DNA from: Nocardioides palaemonis
Lineage (GTDB): Bacteria; Actinomycetota; Actinomycetes; Propionibacteriales; Nocardioidaceae
NCBI RefSeq assembly: GCF_018275325.1
Contig: NZ_JAGVQR010000001.1
Span: 2,232,001-2,296,000 of the forward strand
Direction of reading: 5' to 3'
Length of the DNA: 64,000 nucleotides
Program-made: the position numbers and the translations under genes
In this document: in pieces, positions 1 through 8,386 of the stretch
Layout of the letters: each line of letters starts with the position of its first letter
How positions within the stretch are numbered: position 1 is the stretch's first letter
The notes under the pieces: model-generated
Seen by the model: the letters and a program-made list of their open reading frames with translations, nothing else
What the model was told of the DNA's origin: nothing
The model's database searches: none

Positions 1-1
1 C

Positions 2-904
2 CTGGTGCTGATGTGCGCCCACCCGGCGCTGGCGGCGGAGTCCGCGAGCGCGCTGAGCCTCCGGCTGGTGATGGGCGTGCCGACACCGGACATCGCGCGC
101 CTCTTCCTGGTGCCGGAGCCGACCATGGCCGCGCGGATCACCCGCGCCAAGAAGCGCATCGTCGGCGCCGGCATCCCGTTCGCGGTCCCCGACGCCTCCG
201 CGCTCCCCGACCGCCTCGACACGGTCGCCCAGACCGCCTACCTCGCCTTCACGGCGGGCTACGCTCCCGGCACCGGACCCGACCTGCTGCGCGCCGACCT
301 CGCCGGTGAGGCGATCCGGCTGGTCCGCGTGGTGCTGGGGCTGCGTCCCGACGAGCCGACGCTCGTGGCGCTGCTCGCCCTCACCCTCCTGCAGCACTCG
401 CGCCGCGACGCCCGCGTGCGCGACGGACGGCTGGTGCTGCTCGCCGACCAGGACCGCACGCGCTGGCACCACGACGAGGTGGCCGAGGCGATGCGGCTGC
501 TCACCGGTCCGGTGCTGACCGGTCCGATCGCCCCGCTCGCGGCGTCGTACGCCCTGCAGGCACGGATCGCGGCCGAGCACGCCACCGCCCCGACCGCCGC
601 GGACACGCGCTGGGACCGGGTGGTCGGCTGGTACGACCTGCTCCTCCAGGTCTCCCCCAGCCCGTCCGCGCGACTGGCCCGCGCCGTCGCCGTGGCCGAG
701 GACCGCGGCACCGCCGCCGGCCTCGCGGCGCTGGAGGGACTGGAGATCCCCGACAGCCACCGCCCCGCGGCGGTGCGCGCCGAGCTGCTCACCCGCGCCG
801 GCGACACCGACGCGGCGCGGGCCGCCTACGACCAGGCGATCGCGGCCTGCCGCAACGACGTCGAGCGGGCCTTCCTCACCGAGCAGCGCGCGAGCCTGGG
901 CTGA
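2..904 (+). CDS. ECF42-type RNA polymerase sigma factor, 3' part only
   Basis: The gene runs in from beyond the left edge, so the start codon and sigma region 2 are missing. The visible part opens with the end of a CxHPAL-type segment, followed by a region 4 helix-turn-helix (motif PTPDIARLFLVPEPTMAARI) and then about 220 residues of the helical, TPR-like C-terminal extension (YLAFTAGY, LADQDRTRWHHDEV, LLLQVSPSPSARLARAVAVAE). This arrangement is the hallmark of ECF42 sigma factors, which normally lie next to a YCII/DGPF-domain gene. The complete paralogue at 30801-32084 has matching landmarks such as FNEGYSA and LEDQDRTLWDEL. No DGPF partner is visible here; it may lie upstream of the window. 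The stop codon overlaps a terminator-like hairpin shared with glgC. Confidence 0.85.
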   Translation: MVLMCAHPALAAESASALSLRLVMGVPTPDIARLFLVPEPTMAARITRAKKRIVGAGIPFAVPDASALPDRLDTVAQTAYLAFTAGYAPGTGPDLLRADLAGEAIRLVRVVLGLRPDEPTLVALLALTLLQHSRRDARVRDGRLVLLADQDRTRWHHDEVAEAMRLLTGPVLTGPIAPLAASYALQARIAAEHATAPTAADTRWDRVVGWYDLLLQVSPSPSARLARAVAVAEDRGTAAGLAALEGLEIPDSHRPAAVRAELLTRAGDTDAARAAYDQAIAACRNDVERAFLTEQRASLG

Positions 905-927
905 GTCCCCGCGGTGGGGGTCAGCCC
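898..927. terminator. Bidirectional hairpin between sigma factor and glgC
   Basis: GGGCTGA pairs with TCAGCCC, and an inner CCCC/GGGG pair closes a GCGGT loop. The stem includes the stop codons of both convergent genes, so it could end transcription from either side. No T-tract follows, which is usual in high-GC actinobacteria. Confidence 0.6.
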
Positions 928-2174
928 TCCGGGACGTGCTGCTGCTTGGCGAGCACGGTGAGGCCGTCGTCGACCACGAACCCGCGCGCGCGGTCGGCGT
1001 CCTGGTCGACACCGATCTGCACGCCCGGCGGGATCACCACGCCCTTGTCGATGATCGCGTTGCGCACGACCGCGCCCTCGCCGACCCAGACGTTGTCCAT
1101 GAGGACCGAGTCGGACACCTCGGCCCCGTCCTTGACCCAGACGGCCGGTGACAGGACGGAGTGGTTGACGGTGCCGCCGCTGACGACCACGCCCGGCGAC
1201 AGGATCGAGTTGAAGGTCGACACCCGCTCCCCGCCGCCGCCCTCGACGAGCTTCGCCGGCGGGTGCGGGCCGTAGCTGGTGTAGATCGGCCACGCGGTGT
1301 TGTAGAGGTTGAAGACCGGCAGCGGCGAGACCAGGTCCATGTGCGCGGCGTAGTAGGACCGCATGGTCCCGACGTCGCGCCAGTAGCCGCGGTCGCGGTC
1401 GGTCGCGCCGGGCACCTCGTTGTCCTTGTAGTCGTAGACCGCCGACTCCGACTTGTCGACGAACCACGGGACGATGTCACCGCCCATGTCGTGCTTGGAC
1501 TGCTCGCGGGCGGCGTCGCGGGTGACGGCGTCGCGGAGCGCATCGGCGTCGAAGACGTAGTTGCCCATGCTCGCCAGCACCTCCTCCGGCGAGTCCGGCA
1601 GGCCGACGGGGTCGGTGGGCTTCTCGAGGAAGGCGCGGATCCGCTGGGGGCTCGACGGGTCGACGTCGATGACGCCGAACTGGTCGGCGAGGCTGATCGG
1701 CTGCCGGATCGCCGCGACCGTGCAGCCGGCGCCCGACTCGACGTGGTCGGCGACCATCTGCGCGAAGTCCATCCGGTAGACGTGGTCGGCGCCGACCACC
1801 ACCACGATGTCGGGCTGCTCGTCGGTGAGCAGGTTGAGCGACTGGAAGATCGCGTCCGCGCTGCCGAGGTACCACCGCTTGCCGACGCGCTGCTGGGCCG
1901 GCACCGGGGTGACGTAGTTGCCGAGCAGCTGCGACATCCGCCACGTCGTGGTGACGTGCCGGTCGAGGCTGTGCGACTTGTACTGCGTGAGCACGACGAC
2001 CTTGAGGTAGCCGGAGTTCACGACGTTCGAGAGCGCGAAGTCGATCAGGCGGTAGATGCCGCCGAACGGCACCGCGGGCTTGGCCCGGTCGGCCGTGAGG
2101 GGCATCAGTCTCTTGCCCTCACCCCCGGCCAGGACGATGGCGAGGACCTTCTTGCGACGGGGGGTGGCTGCCAT
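921..2174 (-). CDS. glgC: Glucose-1-phosphate adenylyltransferase
   Basis: Makes ADP-glucose from ATP and glucose-1-phosphate, the committed step of bacterial glycogen and GlgE-pathway alpha-glucan synthesis. The 417-residue length is typical. The N-terminal nucleotidyltransferase domain has the pyrophosphorylase signature [12 protein letters not shown] at residues 16-27 and AKPAVPFGG just after. GADHVYRMD carries the catalytic Asp region, and the C-terminal third is a left-handed beta-helix of hexapeptide repeats ending [14 protein letters not shown]. The gene is divergent from glgA across 73 bp. The minus-strand sequence TAGTTT lies six bases before the ATG, so the mRNA is probably leaderless. 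Confidence 0.97.
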   Translation of the reverse strand: MAATPRRKKVLAIVLAGGEGKRLMPLTADRAKPAVPFGGIYRLIDFALSNVVNSGYLKVVVLTQYKSHSLDRHVTTTWRMSQLLGNYVTPVPAQQRVGKRWYLGSADAIFQSLNLLTDEQPDIVVVVGADHVYRMDFAQMVADHVESGAGCTVAAIRQPISLADQFGVIDVDPSSPQRIRAFLEKPTDPVGLPDSPEEVLASMGNYVFDADALRDAVTRDAAREQSKHDMGGDIVPWFVDKSESAVYDYKDNEVPGATDRDRGYWRDVGTMRSYYAAHMDLVSPLPVFNLYNTAWPIYTSYGPHPPAKLVEGGGGERVSTFNSILSPGVVVSGGTVNHSVLSPAVWVKDGAEVSDSVLMDNVWVGEGAVVRNAIIDKGVVIPPGVQIGVDQDADRARGFVVDDGLTVLAKQQHVPEG

Positions 2175-2247
2175 GCGACGAAACTAGCCGTCCCACCGGC
2201 ACCCGGTCGACCACCCACACGCCCTCGATCGGGACTAGGTTCGCCCC
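2175..2247. promoter_or_regulatory. Divergent glgC/glgA promoter region
   Basis: A 73-bp gap with two back-to-back -10-like hexamers. TAGTTT on the minus strand (plus positions 2181-2186) lies six bases before the glgC ATG. TAGGTT on the plus strand (2236-2241) lies six bases before the glgA ATG. At that distance transcription would start at or next to the A of each start codon, giving leaderless mRNAs. No clear operator was seen. Confidence 0.55.
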
Positions 2248-3432
2248 ATGCGCATCGACGTCCTCAGCAAGGAGTACCCGCCGGAGGTCTACGGAGGGGC
2301 CGGCGTGCACGTCGCGGAGCTGGTCCGCGCACTGCGCGTGCTGCCCGACGTGGACGCGCGCGTGCGGTGCTTCGGCGCCCCGCGCTCCGAGCCCGGCACC
2401 ACCGCGTACGCCGAGCCGGCCTCGCTCGCCGGCGCCAATCCGGCGATCCTCACCCTCGGCGTCGACCTCGCGATGGTCGACGACTGCGCCGGCGCCGACC
2501 TGGTCCACTCCCACACCTGGTACGCCAACATGGCCGGCCACCTCGCGTCGCTGATGCACGGCGTCCCGCACGTCGTCAGCGCCCACTCGCTCGAGCCGAT
2601 GCGCCCGTGGAAGGCCGAGCAGCTGGGTGGCGGCTACGCGCTGTCGAGCTGGGCGGAGCGCACGGCGTACGAGGGGGCCGCGGGGATCATCGCCGTCAGC
2701 GCGGCGATGCGCGAGGACGTGCTGCGCTCCTACCCCGCCGTCGACCCGGCCCGGGTGCACGTCGTGCACAACGGCATCGACACCACGCAGTGGTCGCCGA
2801 TCGTCAACCCCGACCGGGTCCGCGAGCTCGGCGTCGACCCCGACCGCCCGAGCGTCGTCTTCGTCGGCCGGATCACCCGCCAGAAGGGCCTCCCGCTCTT
2901 CCTGCGCGCCGCCGCGGCGCTGCCGCCCGAGGTCCAGCTGGTGCTCTGCGCCGGAGCACCCGACACCCCCGAGATCGAGGCCGAGGTGCGCGGCCTGGTC
3001 GACGACCTCGCCGCCACCCGCTCCGGCGTCGTCTGGATCGCCGAGATGCTGCCGCGACCCGACGTCGTCGCGCTGCTCACCGCGGCCACCGTGTTCGCCT
3101 GCCCGTCGATCTACGAGCCGCTCGGCATCGTCAACCTCGAGGCGATGGCCTGCGAGACCGCCGTCGTCGCGACCGCGACCGGCGGCATCCCGGAGGTCGT
3201 CGTCCACGGCGAGACCGGCTGGCTGGTCCCGATCGAGCAGGCCACCGACGGGACCGGCACCCCGCTCGACCCCGAGCGCTACGTCGCCGACCTCGCCGCG
3301 GCGCTGGTCGACGCCGTCTCCGACCCCGAGCGCGCCCGCGCCTTCGGCGTCGCCGGGCGGCGTCGCGCCGAGGACGCGTTCAGCTGGGGTGCGATCGCGC
3401 AGCGGACGGTCGACATCTACGGCTCCCTCTGA
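2248..3432 (+). CDS. glgA: GT4-family glycogen synthase / maltose-1-phosphate synthase
   Basis: A 394-residue GT-B glycosyltransferase of the actinobacterial GlgA family. In mycobacteria the homologous gene, also divergent from glgC, was shown to make maltose-1-phosphate from ADP-glucose and is renamed GlgM; the short length (about 390 residues against about 480 for classical GlgA) and the gene arrangement favour that reading. Visible motifs are KEYPPEVYGGAGVHV at residues 8-22 (nucleotide-sugar loop), FVGRITRQKG at the start of the C-terminal Rossmann domain, and CPSIYEPLGIVNLEAMAC, the E-x7-E retaining GT4 signature. It uses the ADP-glucose made by GlgC. Confidence 0.95.
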   Translation: MRIDVLSKEYPPEVYGGAGVHVAELVRALRVLPDVDARVRCFGAPRSEPGTTAYAEPASLAGANPAILTLGVDLAMVDDCAGADLVHSHTWYANMAGHLASLMHGVPHVVSAHSLEPMRPWKAEQLGGGYALSSWAERTAYEGAAGIIAVSAAMREDVLRSYPAVDPARVHVVHNGIDTTQWSPIVNPDRVRELGVDPDRPSVVFVGRITRQKGLPLFLRAAAALPPEVQLVLCAGAPDTPEIEAEVRGLVDDLAATRSGVVWIAEMLPRPDVVALLTAATVFACPSIYEPLGIVNLEAMACETAVVATATGGIPEVVVHGETGWLVPIEQATDGTGTPLDPERYVADLAAALVDAVSDPERARAFGVAGRRRAEDAFSWGAIAQRTVDIYGSL

Positions 3433-3447
3433 CTCCGTTCGGGGCGT

Positions 3448-3529
3448 AGACGCGCAGGCATTGGTCGGCCGGCCCGAGCGGGCCGAGCGTGGGGCCTGGT
3501 GCGTGCGTGGGACCCATGCCTGCGCGTCT
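3448..3529. repeat. 82-nt stem-loop repeat, copy A
   Basis: The left arm AGACGCGCAGGCATTGGTC (3448-3466) pairs with GACCCATGCCTGCGCGTCT (3511-3529), 19 bp with one mismatch, around a 44-nt loop that holds its own small GGCCC/GGGCC hairpin. The same arms, with the same 44-nt loop length but a different loop sequence, recur as copy B 978 bp downstream. It lies between glgA and the AbiEi/DUF559 gene and resembles a REP-type interspersed palindrome. Confidence 0.85.
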
Positions 3530-3583
3530 CCGGCCTGTGGAGAGAGCCTGCAGCCAGACCTCCGGTTCGTCGATGCTGGAGCG

Positions 3584-4471
3584 ATGGACGTCGTGGACGT
3601 GATCGAGCGCATGGGCGGGTTCGCGACCCGCGCTGCACTCGTCCGCGCGACGTCGCGGGCAGAGGTCGACCGGGCGCTCGCCGCCGGCGCGGTCGTGCGC
3701 CAGGGTCAGGGCCGCTACACCCTGCCGACGGTCGACACCGCCGCGGCGCTGGCGCACGCCATGAACGGTGTTCTCTGCCTGTCCAGCGCTGCCTTGCGAC
3801 ACGGCTGGGAGGTCAAGGTCGTGCCGGAGAAGCCGCACGTGCTGGTGCCCAGGAACCGCAACGTCCCACGGCGCTACCGGGAGGCGGTGGTGCTGCACAG
3901 CGCGGACCTGGGGCCGGACGACGTCGCAGCGCAGGCCACGAGCCGCGAGCTGACCCTGACCCAGTGCCTGCGCCTCCTGCCCTACGACGAGGCGCTGGTC
4001 ATCGCCGACTCCGCGCTCCGCGCCGGCGAGCACGCCACGCTGCGCAGGGCGGCCGCACTGGTGCGAGGCCGCGGGCAGGCCAACGCCGCCCGCGTCACCT
4101 CGACGGCGTCGGACCAGGCCGCCAACGCCTTCGAGTCGGTCGCGCGGGCCATCTGCAACGACGTGCCCGGCCTTCATGTGGAACCGCAGCTGGTCATCTC
4201 GTCGCCGCACTGCTGGGCCCGACCCGACCTCGTCGACCGCGACCGGCGCCTCGTCGTCGAGTGCGACTCCTACGAGTGGCACGGCAACCGCGCCGGGTTC
4301 CGCAAGGACGTACGCCGCTACACCCTGCTTGCTGCCGAGGGGTGGACCGTCCTCCGCTTCACGTGGGAGGACGTCATGTTCCGGCCGCAGTGGGTGCGGG
4401 AGGTCCTGGTCCGCGCCATCAGCGGAGACGCGCAGGCATTGGTCTCCGCACGGGTGGTCGCCGCCGCGTGA
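3584..4471 (+). CDS. AbiEi-like wHTH plus DUF559 endonuclease-fold protein
   Basis: The 295-residue product has two parts. Residues 1-60 (IERMGGFATRAALVRA and the following wing) look like the winged-helix domain of type IV AbiEi antitoxins. Residues 185-285 form a DUF559 domain, a Vsr-like PD-(D/E)xK nuclease fold; candidate active-site residues are D215 in RPDLVD and E226/D228 in VVECDSYEWHGN. The true function is unknown: such proteins are common in actinobacteria as solitary genes without an AbiEii toxin, and none is present here. The gene is bracketed by two copies of an 82-nt stem-loop, and copy B encodes its last 15 residues (GDAQALV onward). The ATG follows a weak GATGCT -10-like hexamer by six bases. 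Confidence 0.75.
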   Translation: MDVVDVIERMGGFATRAALVRATSRAEVDRALAAGAVVRQGQGRYTLPTVDTAAALAHAMNGVLCLSSAALRHGWEVKVVPEKPHVLVPRNRNVPRRYREAVVLHSADLGPDDVAAQATSRELTLTQCLRLLPYDEALVIADSALRAGEHATLRRAAALVRGRGQANAARVTSTASDQAANAFESVARAICNDVPGLHVEPQLVISSPHCWARPDLVDRDRRLVVECDSYEWHGNRAGFRKDVRRYTLLAAEGWTVLRFTWEDVMFRPQWVREVLVRAISGDAQALVSARVVAAA

Positions 4472-4507
4472 CGGGTGCACGCCCGAGCGACCAATGCCTG
4501 CGCGTCT
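4426..4507. repeat. 82-nt stem-loop repeat, copy B
   Basis: AGACGCGCAGGCATTGGTC (4426-4444) pairs perfectly with GACCAATGCCTGCGCGTCT (4489-4507). The match extends three more bases on each side to 22 bp (4423-4510), around a 44-nt loop. The left arm and most of the loop are translated as the C-terminus of the DUF559 protein and the stop codon sits inside the loop. Arm sequence and loop length match copy A. Confidence 0.9.
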
Positions 4508-4526
4508 CCGATCCCTCCCAGATGCA

Positions 4527-4561
4527 CGAGCGCCCCGGACCGTCGTGGTCCGGGGCGCTCG
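4527..4561. terminator. Strong bidirectional hairpin terminator
   Basis: A 15-bp perfect stem (CGAGCGCCCCGGACC paired with its complement) encloses a GTCGT loop between the convergent DUF559 and symporter genes. Confidence 0.75.
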
Positions 4562-4573
4562 TCGGGGCGCCGG

Positions 4574-5935
4574 TCAGTGGGTGGCGGCGGGCTCCCGCTC
4601 GACCGGCCCGTGGCCGTGGTCGTCGTCGACCATCGTGGACTCGTCGAACCGGTCCTCGCCGGCGAGCACCCGGTCGAGCTGGGCGCGGTCGAGGGTGCCG
4701 GTCCAGTGGCCGATGAGGACGGTGGCGACCGAGTTGCCGGCGAAGTTGGTGACCGCGCGGGCCTCCGACATGAACCGGTCGATGCCGACGATGAGGCCGA
4801 CGCCGTCGAGCAGCTCGGGGCGGTGCGAGGACAGGCCGCCGGCGAGGGTGGCCAGGCCGGCGCCGGTGACGCCCGCGGCGCCCTTCGACGCGATCACCAT
4901 GAACAGCAGCAGCGAGATCTGCTCGCCGATGCTCAGCGGCTTGTCGAGCGCGTCGGCGATGAAGATCGACGCCATGGTCAGGTAGATCGCGGTGCCGTCG
5001 AGGTTGAACGAGTAGCCGGTCGGGACGACGACGCCCACGGTGGTCTTCTCGACGCCCGCGTGGTTCATCTTCGCGATCAGTCGCGGCAGGGCCGACTCGG
5101 AGGACGAGGTCGAGACGATCAGCAGGAACTCGCGGCCGAGGTACTTCAGCAGGCTCCAGATGTTGATGCCGGTGGCGAGCTTGAGGATCGCGCCGAGCAC
5201 GCCGAAGACGAAGAGGAAGCAGGTGATGTAGAAGGCGATCATGATCGTCGCCAGGCTCTTGAGCGCGTCGACGCCGGTCTCGCCGACCACCGCGGCGATG
5301 GCGGCGAAGGCACCGACCGGGGCGGCCCACATGATCATCGCGAGGACGCGGAACACCAGACGCTGGATGTGGCCGATGGCGGTGAGGATCGGCTCGCCCG
5401 AGCGGCCCATCGCCTGCAGCGCGAACCCGACCAGCAGCGCGACGAGGAGGGTCTGCAGGACCTCGCCGGAGGTCAGCGAGGACAGCAGCGAGTCGGGGAC
5501 GATGCCGGTGATGAACTCGGTGGTCGAGCCGTGCGCCTCGGCCGCCTGCTCCTTGCCGATGCCCGCGACGTCGTCGGAGAGGTTGAGGCCCTTGCCCGGG
5601 TCGAGCAGGTTGCCGACGACCATGCCGATCGCCAGCGCGGCGGTCGACATGGTGAGGAAGTACGCGAGGGCGAGCCCGCCGACCTTGCCGACGCTGGCGG
5701 CGCTGCGCACCGAGCCGACGCCGAGGACCAGGGTGCAGAAGATGACCGGCTGGATCATCATCTTGATCAGCGCCACGAAGGTGGTGCCGATCCACTTCAG
5801 CCCGACGGCGAAGTCGGGGAACACCAGGCCCACGATCGCGCCGAGGACCACCGCAGCGATGACCGCGATGTAGAGGTAGTGCGTCCGGTCGCGACGTACC
5901 GGTGCTTCCGGTGTCGCGGGCTGGGTCGTGCTCAT
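4574..5935 (-). CDS. Dicarboxylate/amino acid:cation symporter (DAACS family)
   Basis: A 453-residue sodium- or proton-coupled uptake carrier of the DctA/GltP family in the cytoplasmic membrane. Family hallmarks are the serine-rich re-entrant loop STSSSESALPRL, the GYSFNLDGTAIY motif that binds substrate and cation, and many hydrophobic helices from residue 20 on. The chosen ATG (5935) has a strong upstream GAGGAGGA ribosome site, which makes it much better than starts further upstream. The divergent CitA/DcuS-like two-component genes suggest the substrate is a C4-dicarboxylate or related acid and that uptake is induced by it. A CRP-type palindrome lies in the shared intergenic region. Confidence 0.92.
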   Translation of the reverse strand: MSTTQPATPEAPVRRDRTHYLYIAVIAAVVLGAIVGLVFPDFAVGLKWIGTTFVALIKMMIQPVIFCTLVLGVGSVRSAASVGKVGGLALAYFLTMSTAALAIGMVVGNLLDPGKGLNLSDDVAGIGKEQAAEAHGSTTEFITGIVPDSLLSSLTSGEVLQTLLVALLVGFALQAMGRSGEPILTAIGHIQRLVFRVLAMIMWAAPVGAFAAIAAVVGETGVDALKSLATIMIAFYITCFLFVFGVLGAILKLATGINIWSLLKYLGREFLLIVSTSSSESALPRLIAKMNHAGVEKTTVGVVVPTGYSFNLDGTAIYLTMASIFIADALDKPLSIGEQISLLLFMVIASKGAAGVTGAGLATLAGGLSSHRPELLDGVGLIVGIDRFMSEARAVTNFAGNSVATVLIGHWTGTLDRAQLDRVLAGEDRFDESTMVDDDHGHGPVEREPAATH

Positions 5936-5997
5936 GGGGGTCCTCCTCGCTCGGGGTGCCGGCGTGCACCGGCCACGCCCCACATCGTGGTCGGACG

Positions 5998-6013
5998 TGT
6001 GAACGTCGTCACC
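5998..6013. promoter_or_regulatory. CRP/GlxR-type operator
   Basis: TGTGA-N6-TCACC matches the CRP-family consensus TGTGA-N6-TCACA at nine of ten fixed positions. It lies 62 bp before the symporter ATG and 58 bp before the kinase ATG, so it could couple both divergent units to cAMP or carbon status. The binding protein is inferred from the motif only. Confidence 0.65.
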
Positions 6014-6071
6014 CTTTCGTTCGTTGTGTTCGCCGTCACAGGTGCCCCGCGCGGTGAGGCACAATGCGCCC

Positions 6072-7683
6072 ATGACGCGACGCGCCGACGGCGAGAGCCC
6101 GGTGGCCCGCCAGATCCTGCTGCTGCAGGTCGGCGTCGTCGTCGTCCTCGTCGTCGTGGCTGTCGCGCTGGCGGGCCTCGACGCGCGCCGGGACCTGCGC
6201 GACGCGGCCCGCGACCAGGCGACCGCCGTCGCCCGCTCGGTCGCCGACTCCCCCTTCGTGCGCGAGGAGGTCCGCTCGGCCGACCCGACCGCCGCCCTGC
6301 AGCCGTTCGCCGAGGAGGTCCGGGTCGACACCGACACCGACTTCGTCGTCATCATGGACCGCGACCGGACCCGCTGGACGCACCCCGACCCCGCGCAGAT
6401 CGGGGGCCGCTTCGTCGGCGGCATCGGCGACGCCCTCCAGGGTCGGGTCTTCACCGAGGTCTACGCCGGCACCCTGGGCCCGTCGGTCCGCGCCGTGGTG
6501 CCGGTCCTGGCCGACGGGCGGGTGGTCGCGCTGGTCGCGGTCGGCATCACCGTCGACCGCATCGACGAGCGCCTGCTCGACGACCTGCCGGGGATCCTCG
6601 TCGCCGCGGGCGCCACGCTGCTGGCCGGCCTGCTCGGCGCCTGGCTGATCGCCCGGCGCCTGCGACGCCAGACCCACGGGCTCGGCGAGCGCGAGATCAC
6701 CCGGATGTACGAGTACTACCGCGCCGTGCTCAGCGCGGTGCGCGAGGGCCTGCTGCTGGTCGACTCCGACCTGCGGGTCCAGCTGGTCAACGACGAGGCC
6801 GCCCGGCTGCTCGCGCTGCCGGCTGACGTCGAGGGGCGACCGCTCGCCGACCTCGGGCTCCCCCCAGGCCTCGTCGCGGCCGTCGAGCGGCGCGCGGCCG
6901 TCGCCGACCAGACCTTCGTGCTCGGCCAGCAGGTGCTGGTGCTGAGCACGTCGCCGGCCTACTGGGGCCAGGACGAGGTGGGCGCGGTCGTCACCGTCCG
7001 CGACCGCACCGAGCTGCAGGCGGTCACCGGCGAGCTCGACCTCGTGCGCGGGCTGACGGAGTCGCTGCGGGCGCAGAACCACGAGGCCGCCAACCGGCTG
7101 CACACCGTGGTGTCCCTCGTCGAGATGGGACGTCCCGAGCAGGCCGTCGAGTTCGCCACCGCGGAGCTGCAGGTCGCCCAGGACCTCGCCGACGAGCTGG
7201 TCTCCGCCGTCGAGGAGCCGGTGCTCGCCGCCCTGCTGCTCGGCAAGACCGCGCAGGCCGCCGAGCGCGGCATCGCGCTCGAGATCGAGGGCGACCTGCC
7301 GGCCGTCCTGCCGCTGGAGGGCCGCGACCTGGTCGCGCTGGTCGGCAACCTCGTCGACAACGCCTTCGACGCCGTCGCCGAGACCCGGCGCGAGCGCCCG
7401 CAGCGGGTGCGGGTGGCGCTCGCCGGCGACGCCGGCCACCTCCGGATCGCGGTCGACGACTCGGGGCCGGGCGTGGCGCAGGAGGACCGGCAGCACGTCC
7501 TGGACCGCGGCTGGTCGAGCAAGGCCGACGAGGGCCGCGGGCTGGGCCTGGCGATCGTCGCGCAGGTCGTGTCGCGTCACGGCGGCAGGCTCGAGCTCGC
7601 GGACTCCCCCCCTCGGCGGAGCGCGGTTCGTGCTGACCGTCGAGCCGGCGGACGAGCCGGACGCGACGGGGGCGGTCCGGTGA
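6072..7683 (+). CDS. CitA/DcuS-type sensor histidine kinase, frameshifted near the 3' end
   Basis: A membrane sensor kinase: TM1 at about residues 15-35, a periplasmic PAS-type sensor domain (about 40-165), TM2 at about 178-196, a cytoplasmic PAS, the phospho-His motif AQNHEAANRLHTV, an N box (NLVDNAFDAV) and G boxes (DDSGPG, GRGLGLAIV). It probably senses di- or tricarboxylates. At 7606-7612 a run of seven C shifts the frame, and as sequenced translation continues straight into the response regulator. With six C the protein would end GGARFVLTVEP...AVR at the TGA at 7681-7683 (536 residues), overlapping the regulator's GTG by four bases as in normal pairs. A sequencing error is the simplest explanation; slippage or true mutation are alternatives. 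Confidence 0.88.
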
Positions 7684-8360
7684 GCGTCCGGGTGCTCGTC
7701 GTGGAGGACGAGGAGCTGGCCGCGGAGGCGCACGCCACCTACGTCGGCCGCGTCCCGGGCTTCGAGCTGGCCGGCGTCGCCCACTCGGCCACGGACGCGA
7801 TGCGGCTCCTGCAGCGCGACGACGTCGACCTGGTGCTGCTCGACATGCACCTGCCCGACGGCCACGGGCTCGGCCTCCTCCAGCGGCTCCGCGCCGAGGG
7901 CCGCACGGTCGACGTCATCGCCGTGACCTCCGCGCGCGACAGCGAGGTCGTGCGGCGCGCGGTGTCGCAGGGGGTCGTGCTCTACCTGCTCAAGCCGTTC
8001 ACCTTCGCCGCCTTCCGCGGCAAGCTCGAGCAGTACGCCGAGTTCCGCGCGCGGCTGGAGAGCGCGCCCGGCGACGTCGTGCAGGACGACGTCGACCAGG
8101 TCTTCGGGGCGCTGCGCAGCCGGCCGACCGGCGAGGCGGTCCCCAAGGGGATGAGCCTGGACTCGCTGCGCCAGGTCGTCGAGGCCCTGCGCGACGCACC
8201 CGACGGGCTGTCGGCCGCGGAGGCCGCCGCCGCGATCGGGGTCTCGCGGGTCACCGCCCGGCGCTACCTCGAGCACCTCGCCGACGAGGGCCGGGTCACC
8301 CGGTCACCGCGCTACGGCGGGACCGGGCGACCCGAGGTCGGCTACGTCTGGCTCCGCTGA
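7680..8360 (+). CDS. DcuR/CitB-type response regulator
   Basis: The 226-residue regulator has a receiver domain (VVEDEE acidic pocket at residues 8-12, LLDMHLPDG phospho-acceptor region near 56, LLKPF with the conserved Lys) and a C-terminal helix-turn-helix (LSAAEAAAAIGVSRVTARRYLEHL). This is the CitB/DcuR layout that activates organic acid uptake genes. The GTG start at 7680 overlaps the restored kinase stop as GTGA. The most likely target is the divergent symporter. In the sequence as given the regulator is also in frame with the kinase because of the C7 run at 7606-7612. Confidence 0.92.
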   Translation: MSVRVLVVEDEELAAEAHATYVGRVPGFELAGVAHSATDAMRLLQRDDVDLVLLDMHLPDGHGLGLLQRLRAEGRTVDVIAVTSARDSEVVRRAVSQGVVLYLLKPFTFAAFRGKLEQYAEFRARLESAPGDVVQDDVDQVFGALRSRPTGEAVPKGMSLDSLRQVVEALRDAPDGLSAAEAAAAIGVSRVTARRYLEHLADEGRVTRSPRYGGTGRPEVGYVWLR

Positions 8361-8386
8361 GTCCTCGGCACGACTCAGCCGAGGAC
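8361..8386. terminator. Hairpin between response regulator and glyA
   Basis: GTCCTCGGC pairs with GCCGAGGAC around an 8-nt loop. It starts directly after the regulator stop and covers the last codons of the convergent glyA. Confidence 0.55.

Noticed and set aside
3584..4471. A type IV AbiEi/AbiEii toxin-antitoxin pair
   Set aside because: There is no nucleotidyltransferase (AbiEii) gene next to it; only the wHTH resembles AbiEi.
6072..8360. A genuine hybrid histidine kinase-response regulator protein
   Set aside because: The fusion depends on one extra C in a C7 run; removing it restores both normal termini, so a designed fusion is unlikely.
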